Assembly: GCF_003343245.1 (NCBI RefSeq)
Contig: NZ_CP024901.1
Location: forward strand, 5,022,001-5,086,000
Reading direction: 5' to 3'
Length of the DNA stretch: 64,000 bases
DNA from: Photorhabdus laumondii subsp. laumondii
GTDB lineage: Bacteria; Pseudomonadota; Gammaproteobacteria; Enterobacterales; Enterobacteriaceae
In this document: in pieces, positions 9,811 to 18,876 of the stretch
How positions within the stretch are numbered: the first letter of the stretch is position 1
How the letters are laid out: every line of letters starts with the position of its first letter
Notes under the pieces: generated by a model
What the model was told of the DNA's origin: nothing
The model's input: the letters and a program-made list of their open reading frames with translations, nothing else
Databases searched by the model: none
Program-made: the position numbers and the translations under genes

Positions 9811-11037
9811 GTGATAACAAACGATTACGAGTTAATGACTGCGCCAAACAGTGTACCAGTGAAAATGTGGACTCATGGCGTACCGGTAGAAGCGGAAGCT
9901 CGTGAACAACTGTTGAATACAGCAAAAATGCCTTTTATATTCAGACATTTAGCCGTTATGCCTGATGTACATCTTGGTAAAGGTTCAACCATCGGCAGTG
10001 TCATCCCGACTCGTGGGGCAATTATTCCAGCCGCGGTAGGCGTAGATATCGGTTGTGGCATGATGGCAGTACGTACCTCATTGAATGCCAAAGATTTACC
10101 GGACAACCTATATGCGATCCGCCATGCTATTGAAATTGCCGTACCACACGGACGCACAGCAAACCGTAGCGGTCAGGATAAAGGCGCTTGGCAGCAACCA
10201 CCAGAAACCGTCGATCACCATTGGAGCGTGTTGCAAACCGGGTTTAAACAGCTAACCGATAAATATCCACAATTGCTGAAAACCAATAACCATCTGCACT
10301 TAGGGACACTAGGGACCGGTAATCACTTCATTGAGCTCTGTCTGGATGAATCCGACCGGGTATGGGTAATGCTGCATAGCGGCTCACGCGGTGTAGGAAA
10401 TGCCATTGGTAATCTATTTATCACCCTTGCCCAACAGGACATGAAACAACATATCGCTCACCTGCCTGATCGTAATCTGGCCTATTTTGAGGAAGGCAGC
10501 CGTCACTTTGCTGATTATATGGAAGCGGTCGGTTGGGCACAAAACTTCGCCCGCCACAATCGCGAAGTCATGATGCAACATACACTGGCAGCATTGGCGA
10601 CGGTAATAACAAAACCATTCACTGCCACAATGGAAGCGGTAAATTGTCACCACAATTATGTGCAACAGGAGCAGCACTTCGGCCAAAACGTGTTAGTCAC
10701 ACGCAAAGGGGCAGTCGCTGCACACCGAGGCGTCATGGGCATCATTCCCGGCTCAATGGGTGCGAAAAGCTTTATCGTACGAGGTCTGGGAAACAAAGAG
10801 AGTTTCTGCTCATGCAGTCACGGTGCAGGACGAGTATTAAGCCGCACGGCAGCGAAAAAACGCTTCACAATAGAGGATCAAAAGCGTGCCACGGCACACG
10901 TGGAATGCCGCAAGGACAGCGACGTTATCGATGAAATTCCGATGGCCTACAAAGACATTGAGGCCGTAATGGCCGCTCAGTCTTCACTAGTAGAAATCGT
11001 TCACACCCTGCGTCAAGTGGTTTGCGTAAAAGGATAA
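9811..11037 (+). CDS. rtcB: RtcB RNA-splicing ligase
   Basis: A 408-residue RtcB protein, the length of the E. coli enzyme. It joins 2',3'-cyclic-phosphate (or 3'-phosphate) and 5'-OH RNA ends using GTP and Mn2+. Motifs include MPDVHLGKGSTIGSVIPT, the metal-binding Cys in GVDIGCGMMAV, LHSGSRGVGN, and the SHGAGRVLSRTAAK segment that carries the guanylylated histidine in this family. The start is GTG at 9811 with a CAGGAG ribosome site; an ATG overlapping it is closed at once by TGA. It is followed at 5 bp by the RlaP-type gene. No rtcA or rtcR is nearby, unlike in E. coli. Confidence 0.96.
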   Translation: MITNDYELMTAPNSVPVKMWTHGVPVEAEAREQLLNTAKMPFIFRHLAVMPDVHLGKGSTIGSVIPTRGAIIPAAVGVDIGCGMMAVRTSLNAKDLPDNLYAIRHAIEIAVPHGRTANRSGQDKGAWQQPPETVDHHWSVLQTGFKQLTDKYPQLLKTNNHLHLGTLGTGNHFIELCLDESDRVWVMLHSGSRGVGNAIGNLFITLAQQDMKQHIAHLPDRNLAYFEEGSRHFADYMEAVGWAQNFARHNREVMMQHTLAALATVITKPFTATMEAVNCHHNYVQQEQHFGQNVLVTRKGAVAAHRGVMGIIPGSMGAKSFIVRGLGNKESFCSCSHGAGRVLSRTAAKKRFTIEDQKRATAHVECRKDSDVIDEIPMAYKDIEAVMAAQSSLVEIVHTLRQVVCVKG

Positions 11038-11042
11038 TCAAG

Positions 11043-11873
11043 ATGAAAGAAAAATTTGGTATCAGTGACATCATGAAGCAACACATATGCCAAAAACTGG
11101 CGCAACTTGAGACAGAGCTGCAAATACGAATACTCTACGCCTGTGAATCAGGTAGCCGCGGTTGGGGATTTGCCTCGACAAGCAGTGATTACGATGTACG
11201 TTTTATTTATGTACATGCGCCATCATGGTACTTACGCGTCGATCCCTCTCGGGATGTCATTGAACTACCGATCAGTAACGAGCTGGATATCTGTGGTTGG
11301 GAACTGCGTAAAACGTTAGGGCTGCTGAAACGAGCCAACCCGACACTGATGGAGTGGGCAGACTCACCAGTAATCTACTACGAAGACGTGGAGTTCATGG
11401 CGGCACTACGTGCCCTATTACCAGACTATTTCTCCAACAACAGAGCGCGATATCACTATCTGTCAATGGCAAAGAAAAACTTTCGTAGTTACCTGAAAGG
11501 CGAGAAAATTCGGCTGAAAAAATACCTTTATGTACTACGCCCATTGCTGGCGGTACGTTGGATCGAAGCTGGTAAAGGTGTCCCCCCGATGCGCTTCGAC
11601 AGCCTACTGGCCGGAACGGTTACAGACGCGGGGCTGATGCAAGAAATACAGACTCTGCTTGCCATCAAGCGTAACACTGACGAAACGGAATATAGTCCAC
11701 GTTTTAAACGCATTCATAACTTTATCTGCCGCGAATTGGATGATTCAGTTACCCGCCGCGAACTCAAAGACAAAAAACACCTCCCAGATACCGAATTGGA
11801 TCTACTTCTGATGCGCACCGTACTTCACCATAATAATAAAGAAGAAGGAGAATACCTGTTAAAAAATGGATGA
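11043..11873 (+). CDS. RlaP-like nucleotidyltransferase, RNA ligase associated
   Basis: A 276-residue protein with a polymerase-beta-type nucleotidyltransferase signature near the N-terminus: ESGSRGWGFASTSSDYDVRF, with the Gly-Ser and paired Asp residues of that fold, and a further ELDICGWELRK acidic segment. The family (DNA polymerase beta superfamily, YcgL/RlaP) is repeatedly found beside RtcB and has been proposed to add or remove nucleotides at RNA ends during repair. I chose the ATG at 11043 because it lies 5 bp after the rtcB stop; an upstream start would overlap rtcB. The pairing supports a two-gene RNA repair operon. Reaction and substrate are not established from sequence. Confidence 0.88.
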   Translation: MKEKFGISDIMKQHICQKLAQLETELQIRILYACESGSRGWGFASTSSDYDVRFIYVHAPSWYLRVDPSRDVIELPISNELDICGWELRKTLGLLKRANPTLMEWADSPVIYYEDVEFMAALRALLPDYFSNNRARYHYLSMAKKNFRSYLKGEKIRLKKYLYVLRPLLAVRWIEAGKGVPPMRFDSLLAGTVTDAGLMQEIQTLLAIKRNTDETEYSPRFKRIHNFICRELDDSVTRRELKDKKHLPDTELDLLLMRTVLHHNNKEEGEYLLKNG

Positions 11874-11931
11874 AAAATCATACAAAAATGACATTTCAGC
11901 AATCAAGTTGGATGTTTACTCAGAGCCAGAA

Positions 11932-11952
11932 AGCAGGGTCTTCCACCCTGCT
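11932..11952 (+). terminator. Hairpin after the rtcB-rlaP operon
   Basis: AGCAGGGT (11932-11939), a 5 nt loop and ACCCTGCT (11945-11952) form a GC-rich perfect stem 59 bp after the last gene. There is no T-run after it, so termination may be weak or Rho-assisted. Confidence 0.55.
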
Positions 11953-11965
11953 CCAGAAATAAATA

Positions 11966-12091
11966 TATACCCGTCATCTTTCAAGTTGCCCTTTGTTGGC
12001 TGCACTCACTCACCCCAGTCACATAGTTATCTATGCTCCCGGGGATTCGCTCCCTTGCCGTCGCGATGCACCTCGAAATCCATAGGGTATA
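11966..12091 (-). repeat. ERIC element
   Basis: A full-length ERIC copy in reverse orientation, from TATACCCGTCATCTTTCAAG to ATCCATAGGGTATA, between the convergent ends of the rlaP-like gene and yjfC. Confidence 0.93.
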
Positions 12092-12097
12092 GAGTTA

Positions 12098-13264
12098 TTA
12101 ACCTAAAATAATATGAGGCACAAATCGTGATGTATCTTTCGTGATCCTGCCAATATCTTCCCTAACCGATAGACCCGCAGGCGTATCATTAACGAGCCAA
12201 CTACCGATAAGGACATGGCTATTACCGATCTTTGGCAATGGGGTGTACTGCTGCACAATGTAACCCTCCTCACCGTAAGGACCCTCTACCTTTTCAATCA
12301 CTTTCCCGTCTTTGTGAATACTGATATTCGCGCCCTCACGGCTGAATATCGGCTTCATGACGTAATGAGTTAAACGCTTGGCTTTCGGATCATCAGCAAA
12401 ATAAGCCTCAAGCAGATTTGGATGTCCTGGAAACATCTCCCAAAGCAATGGCAAAATTGCCTTATTCGAAGTGAGGCATTTCCACATTGGCTCAAACCAG
12501 TTAACACCCGCAGTGACCAAGTGTTGAGCATATTCTTCACGAAACATGAACTCCCACGGATACAACTTGAACATCGAGTCTATGATCTTGTTATTACTAT
12601 CCGTAAATTGACCACACTCGCTGAGCCCGATGTCTTCAATGTAGACAAACTCGATATGAATACCGGCATCTTTGGCACAGTCAGCCATGTAATCAACCGA
12701 ACCTTTGTCTTCTTCCGTACCCTTACAGCAGGCAAAATGAAGCGTGTTGAATGGCAAAAAGGGTTTCAGTTCACAGAAGCGATTAACAAGCAACTCCTGT
12801 AGTAAGTTGAACTGATCAGCAGCATGAGGCAATTCACCACGGTTAACCTTATCTTCCAACCACAGCCAGCTAAAAAAACCATGCTCATAAACAGAGGTCG
12901 GCGTATCTGAGTTAATTTCCAATAACTTAGCCGGGTTTTTACCATCATAGGCAAAATCAAGGCGACTATAGAGGCTTGGATCTCTGCGCTTCCAAGATCC
13001 ACGAACCAATGACCACATGGCTTCTGGAATTTGGAATCTAGCCATCAACTCATCACTGTTAACCACGTGCTCTACTGCTTGAAGGCTCAAGCGGTGGATT
13101 TCCGCTGTCGGATCTTCAATATGTTCTTCAATCTGCTTGAGAGTAAACTGGTAATAACGGTCTTCCGTCCAGTACGGTTCATTATCGATTGTATGGAAAC
13201 CAAACCCAAATTCTTTTGCTCGCACTTTCCAATCATGACGAGGTGTTGTTGGGATCTGAAGCAT
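12098..13264 (-). CDS. yjfC: Glutathionylspermidine synthase-like ATP-grasp protein (YjfC/YgiC family)
   Basis: A 388-residue protein matching the C-terminal synthetase domain of glutathionylspermidine synthase, an ATP-grasp amide ligase. Recognisable parts include EPYWTEDRYYQFT near the start, FAYDGKNPAKLLEINSDTPT, and MKPIFSREGANI followed by GSWLVNDTPAGLSVRED near the end. It lacks the amidase domain of the bifunctional E. coli Gsp enzyme, as do YgiC and YjfC, so the substrate is uncertain. The start is the ATG at 13264; an upstream alternative adds 14 unconserved residues. It is the last gene of a yjfIJKLMC-like minus-strand operon. Confidence 0.9.
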   Translation of the reverse strand: MLQIPTTPRHDWKVRAKEFGFGFHTIDNEPYWTEDRYYQFTLKQIEEHIEDPTAEIHRLSLQAVEHVVNSDELMARFQIPEAMWSLVRGSWKRRDPSLYSRLDFAYDGKNPAKLLEINSDTPTSVYEHGFFSWLWLEDKVNRGELPHAADQFNLLQELLVNRFCELKPFLPFNTLHFACCKGTEEDKGSVDYMADCAKDAGIHIEFVYIEDIGLSECGQFTDSNNKIIDSMFKLYPWEFMFREEYAQHLVTAGVNWFEPMWKCLTSNKAILPLLWEMFPGHPNLLEAYFADDPKAKRLTHYVMKPIFSREGANISIHKDGKVIEKVEGPYGEEGYIVQQYTPLPKIGNSHVLIGSWLVNDTPAGLSVREDIGRITKDTSRFVPHIILG

Positions 13265-13383
13265 GACATTAACCCTTTGATAATGCTTATTTGAATCTTG
13301 GAACAAACCATCTCACAAATGCTTAATGCGGCAATAATGACTCCATGCAAGAGACTGGCCTGAGAATAAAATGCCAGCGCTGG

Positions 13384-14271
13384 TTAACCACCCCAACTGT
13401 ATTTAGCGGAAGATGTTGAACCAAAACCACCAGAAGATTTGGTAGTGACAATTGGCTTGCTATCATAACCAGAATAACGGGAATCGCTACTTTTAAACTT
13501 TTGTTCCTTTTCACGTATCAAGCGCTCTCGATACATTCTCTCTCTATGCTTACGCGCTGAATAATCACCGATTTCATCAACGATCCCAGATGCGATATAA
13601 GCAGTCGATCGGGAGTTCAGTACAGGGTTTATACCTGCAACGACATTTGCATTTGTTCCAACTTGAGGAACTTCTCGTTTCTCCATTGGCAGGCGAACCG
13701 TTTCCAGCGGATGCAAATAACGTCGGTTCATCTCGTACTGGATATTGCCAATATCGGAATAATCGCCAATAACCTTACCATCAGCGAAAAAAAGCTTACG
13801 GTACAAGTCGCCATAGCCTGATGTTGAGGTAAATAGTGGCTGATAGAACACATTGCGATACTTTTCAGCAATATCGTACTGGTTAAACTGTTCTGGCTTC
13901 ACCGCCGCCATCATAAAGGCGGCCATCTTCGGTCGATAACCTACGGCCCCCGGCATTGCTTCACACTCACCGTACTCAAGCTCACACATAGCTTTCTGGC
14001 GAAATTTCTGCGAAGTACGCTCCGCTTCACGTAATGCCGCTTGGTATGTGGTTTCACATTGAGCAGCGATCGTATTCTTCGGATTATTCTGACAAGACGC
14101 CAAATCCTTATAAACATGAATTGACAACTCATCCGCCGATTGACCACAACCCACGAGTGAACCAACACTGAGCGCCAATGATGTGAATGAGAAACCACGC
14201 CAATATTTACGTTTACTCTCAATGTTAATGGCGGTGCTGCGCATTCTGCGCTTTTTATTCCCGTTCGTCAT
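13384..14271 (-). CDS. yjfM: DUF1190 family lipoprotein (YjfM/YgiB-like)
   Basis: This 295-residue protein has a basic start, a short hydrophobic segment and a lipobox-like LVGC with Cys at residue 42, so it is probably an exported lipoprotein. The DUF1190 region has the Cys-rich segment around ASCQNNP and CELEYGECEAMPG, and FFADGKVIGD-like sequence further on. The Gly/Ser-rich tail ending in FGSTSSAKYSWGG is typical of YgiB relatives. DUF1190 and the Gsp-synthase-like protein are neighbours in E. coli in both the ygiBC and yjfMC loci, as here. The role is unknown; the operon is thought to act at the cell envelope. Confidence 0.85.
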   Translation of the reverse strand: MTNGNKKRRMRSTAINIESKRKYWRGFSFTSLALSVGSLVGCGQSADELSIHVYKDLASCQNNPKNTIAAQCETTYQAALREAERTSQKFRQKAMCELEYGECEAMPGAVGYRPKMAAFMMAAVKPEQFNQYDIAEKYRNVFYQPLFTSTSGYGDLYRKLFFADGKVIGDYSDIGNIQYEMNRRYLHPLETVRLPMEKREVPQVGTNANVVAGINPVLNSRSTAYIASGIVDEIGDYSARKHRERMYRERLIREKEQKFKSSDSRYSGYDSKPIVTTKSSGGFGSTSSAKYSWGG

Positions 14272-14283
14272 ACAATCCCTAAA

Positions 14284-14721
14284 TCAGTAAGTCATGCAGG
14301 CTGCATTTAAAAGACCAACAGAAATTGACACCGACGCCAACACAATCGCAGCAGGGACCTCATTATTCTCAATGCGGGATACAATCTTTGGCATCATGAA
14401 TATGCGAACCATGAAGAAGCCAGCAATTTGAGCCAACAGCGCAACAACACTCCACATCACGAAATCAATAACACCCACAGAGTTGCTTGCTGCACTTGCA
14501 ATGGCAATGCTGTAACCAACCAGAGCGCCACCAAGCGATATCGCCGCGGCACTATTCTTCTCTTGTTTGATAAGCTTCCACTCATCATGCGGAGTAATTA
14601 TTGTGTAGATGAATTTGAAAACGATGAAAAAAACCAGCGCCAGCCCAAAACACAAGCCAAAATTGCCTACACCATGCATAAATTGAGTAAAAGCCTGTTC
14701 TTCATTTTCCAATGTGATCAT
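14284..14721 (-). CDS. yjfL: DUF350 family inner-membrane protein (YjfL-like)
   Basis: A 145-residue protein with about four hydrophobic segments: LCFGLALVFFIVFKFIYTII, an Ala/Gly-rich pair around AAAISLGGALVGYSIAIASA, FVMWSVVALLAQIAGFFMV, and the C-terminal AAIVLASVSISVGLLNAA. This is the DUF350 layout. It abuts yjfK (stop and start adjacent) and lies 12 bp upstream of yjfM, so it is firmly part of the operon. No biochemical function is known for the family. Length and position match E. coli YjfL. Confidence 0.87.
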   Translation of the reverse strand: MITLENEEQAFTQFMHGVGNFGLCFGLALVFFIVFKFIYTIITPHDEWKLIKQEKNSAAAISLGGALVGYSIAIASAASNSVGVIDFVMWSVVALLAQIAGFFMVRIFMMPKIVSRIENNEVPAAIVLASVSISVGLLNAACMTY

Positions 14722-15384
14722 TTATGCCACCACTTTAAAATCAGTTTGGTTAAGTTGAATACCGGTGCTCAGTACCATCAATCTATCCAGGTGACTCCCT
14801 ACAACTTTTTCTTCTCCCACAACCTGAAGTTCTTCTGTTCTGTTATGAGCAACCTGACGCGTATACACCATCACAAACTGATCAGTTTCGGTTATGTGAC
14901 CTTCTTTACTGTAAGTTTTTTCGGTAACAGCCACCGGCTTAATGTTGTCCCATAACGGAGAGAACTGGGTACCATCGAGATCATATCGTCTGCTTGGTGT
15001 CACGATACCGTTTTCAATCAGCGCATCCCATTGAGCTTGTGAATCGATCGGTTTAGTTTCATAAAAATACCACAAACTCACTTCCTTCACGCCGTCATCC
15101 CCTTCACCTTCTTGAAGCACTTGAAGATAACCTTCGTCATCAGTGTAATAACGAACCAAACGCACGTTATCACCTAGATCGACTACACCAACGGAACATA
15201 TAAGCTGAGTTGAAGCTGCATTTTCGATGGTTAGGTCAGATTCAATCAGTTTCAGCATCAGTGGGTCTATCTCAAGTGCCCCACCGATACGCAAACCTAA
15301 TACTTCCGGCACCTTTGGAACAGCAGGCGCAACCGTCTTACCCCCGAATGCGCTCTTAAATGCATCTGCGATTTTGGAAAGCAT
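14722..15384 (-). CDS. yjfK: DUF2491 family protein (YjfK-like)
   Basis: A 220-residue soluble-looking protein of the DUF2491 family. It has no signal peptide or membrane segment. The central GGALEIDPLMLKLIE and GDNVRLVRYYTDDEGYLQVL regions, followed by a WYFYETKPI segment, fit YjfK. It lies between the PspA-like yjfJ and the membrane protein yjfL, and its stop directly precedes the yjfL start. Function is unknown. The assignment rests on the whole operon order matching E. coli yjfIJKLMC as much as on sequence. Confidence 0.85.
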   Translation of the reverse strand: MLSKIADAFKSAFGGKTVAPAVPKVPEVLGLRIGGALEIDPLMLKLIESDLTIENAASTQLICSVGVVDLGDNVRLVRYYTDDEGYLQVLQEGEGDDGVKEVSLWYFYETKPIDSQAQWDALIENGIVTPSRRYDLDGTQFSPLWDNIKPVAVTEKTYSKEGHITETDQFVMVYTRQVAHNRTEELQVVGEEKVVGSHLDRLMVLSTGIQLNQTDFKVVA

Positions 15385-15449
15385 AGAAATATCTCTTGAT
15401 AGGAAGATCCCACTTTAAAAAGCAGGATCTTGATTTAACAACTGAGTAT

Positions 15450-16133
15450 TTACTTGCCAAGGATACGAGCAAGTTCATCTTCTGCGGACATAGAACTTGA
15501 CGTTATGCCAGCCTCTTTAAGCTTTTTATCCAGATCGCTAGAAGTCATACTATCGTGGAGCTCCTGCTGAGCCTCGAACTGAGCCGCTTTCTCAGCCTGA
15601 CGTGACTTGATACGCTCAAGGGAATCAAGGGCGGTAGATGTTTTTGAAGAAGCGCCAACGACAGAACTGTGAGTCGCAGCTTGGGCTTTCTGCACCTGCT
15701 CAGTGGCCTTAACCAAATCAACCTGGTTCTCAAGCTGAGACACCTTCTTCTTCGCCTCTTGTACAGTGTGTCGGTGCGTCGTTTCAGCCTTCTGGAACGA
15801 TTCAAACAACCCTTGTTCTCTTTCCAGTTCATCACGCAGGGTCGCAACTTTCTGAGCACACTCTAAAGCAAGCCCATTATCGCCTTTACCCGCAGCAGAG
15901 CGAGCATAACCCTCGTACTCGGTGATACTGTTTTTGATATCCGCAACCTTTTTCTCTGCCATTTTTCGCTTAGCAATGATGCTAACCAAGCTTTCATCCG
16001 CACGGCGGATTTCTGCTTTTGCTTCCCGGATTTCCTGATCAAGAATCGTCAGAGCATTGCCATCAGCAACAGCTTCTGCCGCGTTATTTACCGTTCCCTT
16101 GATTGCCTTAAAAAGCTTTTTCCACACGTTCAT
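15450..16133 (-). CDS. yjfJ: PspA/IM30 family protein (YjfJ-like)
   Basis: A 227-residue, almost wholly coiled-coil protein of the PspA/IM30 (ESCRT-III-related) family. It begins NVWKKLFKAIKGTVNNAAEA, continues into long heptad-rich helices (ILDQEIREAKAEIRRADESL, VATLRDELEREQG) and ends DELARILGK, a typical family end. Relatives bind and stabilise stressed inner membrane, which suggests the operon responds to envelope stress. It lies 20 bp downstream of yjfI and 65 bp upstream of yjfK. Confidence 0.9.
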   Translation of the reverse strand: MNVWKKLFKAIKGTVNNAAEAVADGNALTILDQEIREAKAEIRRADESLVSIIAKRKMAEKKVADIKNSITEYEGYARSAAGKGDNGLALECAQKVATLRDELEREQGLFESFQKAETTHRHTVQEAKKKVSQLENQVDLVKATEQVQKAQAATHSSVVGASSKTSTALDSLERIKSRQAEKAAQFEAQQELHDSMTSSDLDKKLKEAGITSSSMSAEDELARILGK

Positions 16134-16153
16134 TAATATTTGCCTCTATATTG

Positions 16154-16570
16154 TTATTTTAGGAACTCAGAATACGCATCAAGAAGTTCAGTGATGTTGG
16201 CAAACAACGTAGAGACTTCGATAACAACGCTTTCTTGTTTTGATTCTGATGACAATGAACCAAAAGCAGTATAGTAAGATTGACCCTCTACTTTAGTTAT
16301 TCCAACTGAAGTCAGAGGAATCATCTTGTGCGTTTCTAAAATAAACTGATTTAAAGAAGCGGGATCTAAAACATTCTCTTCCGAAAACAGTAATGCTTCC
16401 ACTGTAATTTGCCTGCCACAAATAGCCAGATGTGCTTTAATTCCGTCTTCATTAGTAATTGCAAGACATTCACCTATTTGCTCTACACTCCAGTTATTAC
16501 CGGATTCATTAAGCGCTTTAATCACTTGATTTAATTCCAAACTATCTACTCCACTGGTTTGTTTTATCAT
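16154..16570 (-). CDS. yjfI: DUF2170 family protein (YjfI-like)
   Basis: A 138-residue cytoplasmic-looking protein of the DUF2170 family, first gene of the yjf operon. Visible family features are the acidic GECLAITNEDGIKAHLAI strand region and the C-terminal ITELLDAYSEFLK. The DUF2170 gene next to a PspA-like gene is the standard order. Function is not known. The promoter is presumably in the roughly 275 bp between this gene and the insertion element; I could not assign hexamers with confidence. Confidence 0.85.
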   Translation of the reverse strand: MIKQTSGVDSLELNQVIKALNESGNNWSVEQIGECLAITNEDGIKAHLAICGRQITVEALLFSEENVLDPASLNQFILETHKMIPLTSVGITKVEGQSYYTAFGSLSSESKQESVVIEVSTLFANITELLDAYSEFLK

Positions 16571-16846
16571 TAAAATCAGTATATTAAGTTTAAATTATCA
16601 TCAGATTAAACATTTTTCAATAAGTATTGCGTTAAAATAGCCCAGTATTAAACCTAAGATATTCATAAGCATGGTAAATACTAAAAACGCATAAAACCTT
16701 AAATATAGCATTACTTAACATTATTAAAACTTTATACCCTTTGCTAAGTGACTTTGTGCTATCTCAATACCTCTTGCACAAAACACCATTAGAATACTCG
16801 CATGAAAAAACTTATCCTGGTGGATGATTAAAACCACTCTTAGCTA

Positions 16847-17836
16847 ACCCGAATTCTGGATAAGAAATTGACGAGAAGCCTGTTCCAGGAGCAAAGTTTT
16901 GGTGTGCACCAAAAACAGCTCCGAGGGGGGAACAGGCTATGGACAACTTAGTTGAAATTTTCTGTGATGTCGATGATTTTTGCCGTTTTTTCATCCCTCA
17001 ATGGGAACAATTTTGTCTCGATAGCGGGCATCGTTTACGCCGCCGACAAGGTCATATGTATCCCAGTGAAATCATGACCATTTTGATCCTTTTTCATATG
17101 TCGCATTACCGTGATTTTAAACATTTTTATCTAGAACATATTTGGAAATATCACCATAAGGATTTTCCAACCTTGCTTAGCTATCCTCGTTTTGTCAGTG
17201 TGGCTCCTTCCGTTTTGGTGCCATTATGCAGCTATCTGACTCAATTAAAAGGGAAACCCACAGGCATTGCTTTTATTGATTCCACCCGTTTGAGTGTCTG
17301 CCATAACATTCGCATCCCTCGACATAAGGTCTTTGCGGGGATAGCAAAGCGCGGAAAAAATTCAATGGGCTGGTTTTACGGTTTCAAATTACACCTGGTT
17401 GTCAATCATCAGGGTGAAATTCTCGCGCTTAAAGTGACTCCGGGTAATGTGGATGATCGGGAACCTGTTCGTGAATTATCAAAAGAATTAACGGGTTCTC
17501 TTTACGGTGACAAAGGTTACCTCAGCCAGGAATTGGCGGACGATTTAGCTAAAACCGATGTCACTTTCATCACGAAAAAACGGCGTAACATGAAAGCGAG
17601 TATGCAAGCTGAGTGGGATAAGATAATGTTAAAAAAGCGTTTTATCATTGAAACGATTAATGGGCAATTAAAAACTCTTTCTCAAATAGAGCATTCCCGC
17701 CACCGAAGTATAAAAGGCTTTCTGTTGTGCGTTTTAGGTGGATTGATTGCTTACTGCCTTAAATTGAAGAAGCCATCACTGAAAGTTTTCTACTCAGAAG
17801 ACGATTTTTCAATGACGGATTAAGCAGAATTCGGGT
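16847..17836 (+). mobile_element. IS982-family insertion sequence, copy 1
   Basis: The element is 990 bp, bounded by inverted ends ACCCGAATTCTG (16847-16858) and CAGAATTCGGGT (17825-17836). A 6 bp target duplication TAGCTA flanks it (16841-16846 and 17837-17842). It carries one transposase gene. A second copy of exactly the same length, encoding an identical transposase, lies in opposite orientation at 43933-44922, which implies recent movement. Here it landed in the intergenic region upstream of yjfI and did not break a gene. Confidence 0.96.
16939..17823 (+). CDS. IS982-family transposase
   Basis: An intact 294-residue DDE transposase. The IS982 pattern is clear: an N-terminal helical region (DVDDFCRFFIPQWEQF), the first catalytic Asp in AFIDSTRLSVCHN, the second in LYGDKGYLSQEL, and the Glu in KRFIIETINGQLK. 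HYRDFKHFYLEHI is another family segment. Length and the single undisturbed frame indicate a functional enzyme. It is identical to the protein encoded by the copy inside fni. Confidence 0.96.
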   Translation: MDNLVEIFCDVDDFCRFFIPQWEQFCLDSGHRLRRRQGHMYPSEIMTILILFHMSHYRDFKHFYLEHIWKYHHKDFPTLLSYPRFVSVAPSVLVPLCSYLTQLKGKPTGIAFIDSTRLSVCHNIRIPRHKVFAGIAKRGKNSMGWFYGFKLHLVVNHQGEILALKVTPGNVDDREPVRELSKELTGSLYGDKGYLSQELADDLAKTDVTFITKKRRNMKASMQAEWDKIMLKKRFIIETINGQLKTLSQIEHSRHRSIKGFLLCVLGGLIAYCLKLKKPSLKVFYSEDDFSMTD

Positions 17837-17968
17837 TAGCTAAGGTTGCTTTATAGCCTTGGCATATCACAGTAAATAGAGCATTGCAGGGTAAAATAAA
17901 AACTTCCAGTAAAATCAACCGATATTGATAAAAGTATCCATTTTGGTTATCAACCCATTTAACCTTCT

Positions 17969-18094
17969 ATACCCGTCATCTTTCAAGTTGCTTCTTTGTT
18001 GGCTGCACTCTCTCACCCCGGTCATATAGTTATCTATGCTCCCGGGGATTCGCTCCCTTGCCGCCGCGATCCATCTTGAAATCCATAGGGTATA
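17969..18094 (-). repeat. ERIC element
   Basis: A full-length reverse-orientation ERIC copy in the gap between the IS982 element and ybcJ, from TATACCCGTCATCTTTCAAG to CATAGGGTATA. Confidence 0.93.
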
Positions 18095-18630
18095 ATATTG
18101 AAGCTAAAATCTTTTTCAAATTCCCGTTTATCTCCGATATAAAAAACCTTTTCTACTTAGCATTTTTTACATTCAACAGAGATTAGCCTTATGCATTAAC
18201 TATCAGATTTAACCTTTATTTACCGCCATAATCTTTTCATCACCATTTCAAGTATCTGTTTTCACTTCATTTGAAAACTAAGAAAGCCGATTTACACAAT
18301 AAACAGAAAAGTAATAATGATAAAGATTAAAAGGGTGATAAAACGTTTATATTTTTACTATTTTACATTGAGATATCTTTTAACGACAGACAGTTAGGTT
18401 AACTGACAACAAAAACTTATCGGATTTATCCAGAAGCATTCAGTTTATAAAACCCTCGGTTAAATAAAGTTTAATATCTATCAATGATAACCACGATGTT
18501 ATTTAACATCCGAGAATTATTTTACCTTTTCTTTTTTAATCGCGCTTTACTCACTTCCCAGACATACCGATTAAGCACTTTTTCAGTCAGTCCCAACAAT
18601 CAAAAGGCCAAGACTTTACCCGCAATCTAC
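18095..18630. other. Non-coding AT-rich gap
   Basis: About 540 bp between the ERIC element and the ybcJ terminator. I see no reading frame, RNA gene or gene remnant that I can support. Confidence 0.5.
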
Positions 18631-18660
18631 GGCTCCCTTCATTTTTAAGGGAGCCCGTTT
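18631..18660. terminator. Terminator hairpin downstream of ybcJ
   Basis: GGCTCCCTT (18631-18639) and AAGGGAGCC (18647-18655) form a perfect 9 bp stem directly after the ybcJ stop. The T-run (CGTTTTAAT) is on the plus strand, opposite to ybcJ, so the hairpin may act in both directions. Confidence 0.7.
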
Positions 18661-18663
18661 TAA

Positions 18664-18876
18664 TCATTCTTTAATGTGGACAGATTTACCATTAAAAGTA
18701 ACAACCTGCCCGGCTATCGCTTTGTAACGTTTACGGGTTTCTATCTGATTATTGACTTTAACCAAACCTTCAGCAATAACCGCTTTAGCGCTAGCGCCAC
18801 TTTCACTCCACCCCTGAAACTTCAACAGATCACACAACGCCACATAAGGGTGACCTTCTAAATAAAAAATTTCCAT
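18664..18876 (-). CDS. ybcJ: YbcJ-like S4-domain RNA-binding protein
   Basis: A 70-residue protein consisting of one S4-like RNA-binding domain. The run LCDLLKFQGWSESGASAKAV, then AEGLVKVNNQIETRKRYK, closely resembles E. coli YbcJ. I start it at the ATG at 18876, which overlaps the folD stop (TAATG); E. coli also has ybcJ directly after folD. It probably binds structured RNA; the partner is unknown. Confidence 0.92.
   Translation of the reverse strand: MEIFYLEGHPYVALCDLLKFQGWSESGASAKAVIAEGLVKVNNQIETRKRYKAIAGQVVTFNGKSVHIKE

Noticed and set aside
11866..12111. 81-residue frame overlapping the end of the rlaP-like gene
   Set aside because: More than half of it is translated ERIC repeat, and the rest has no family features.
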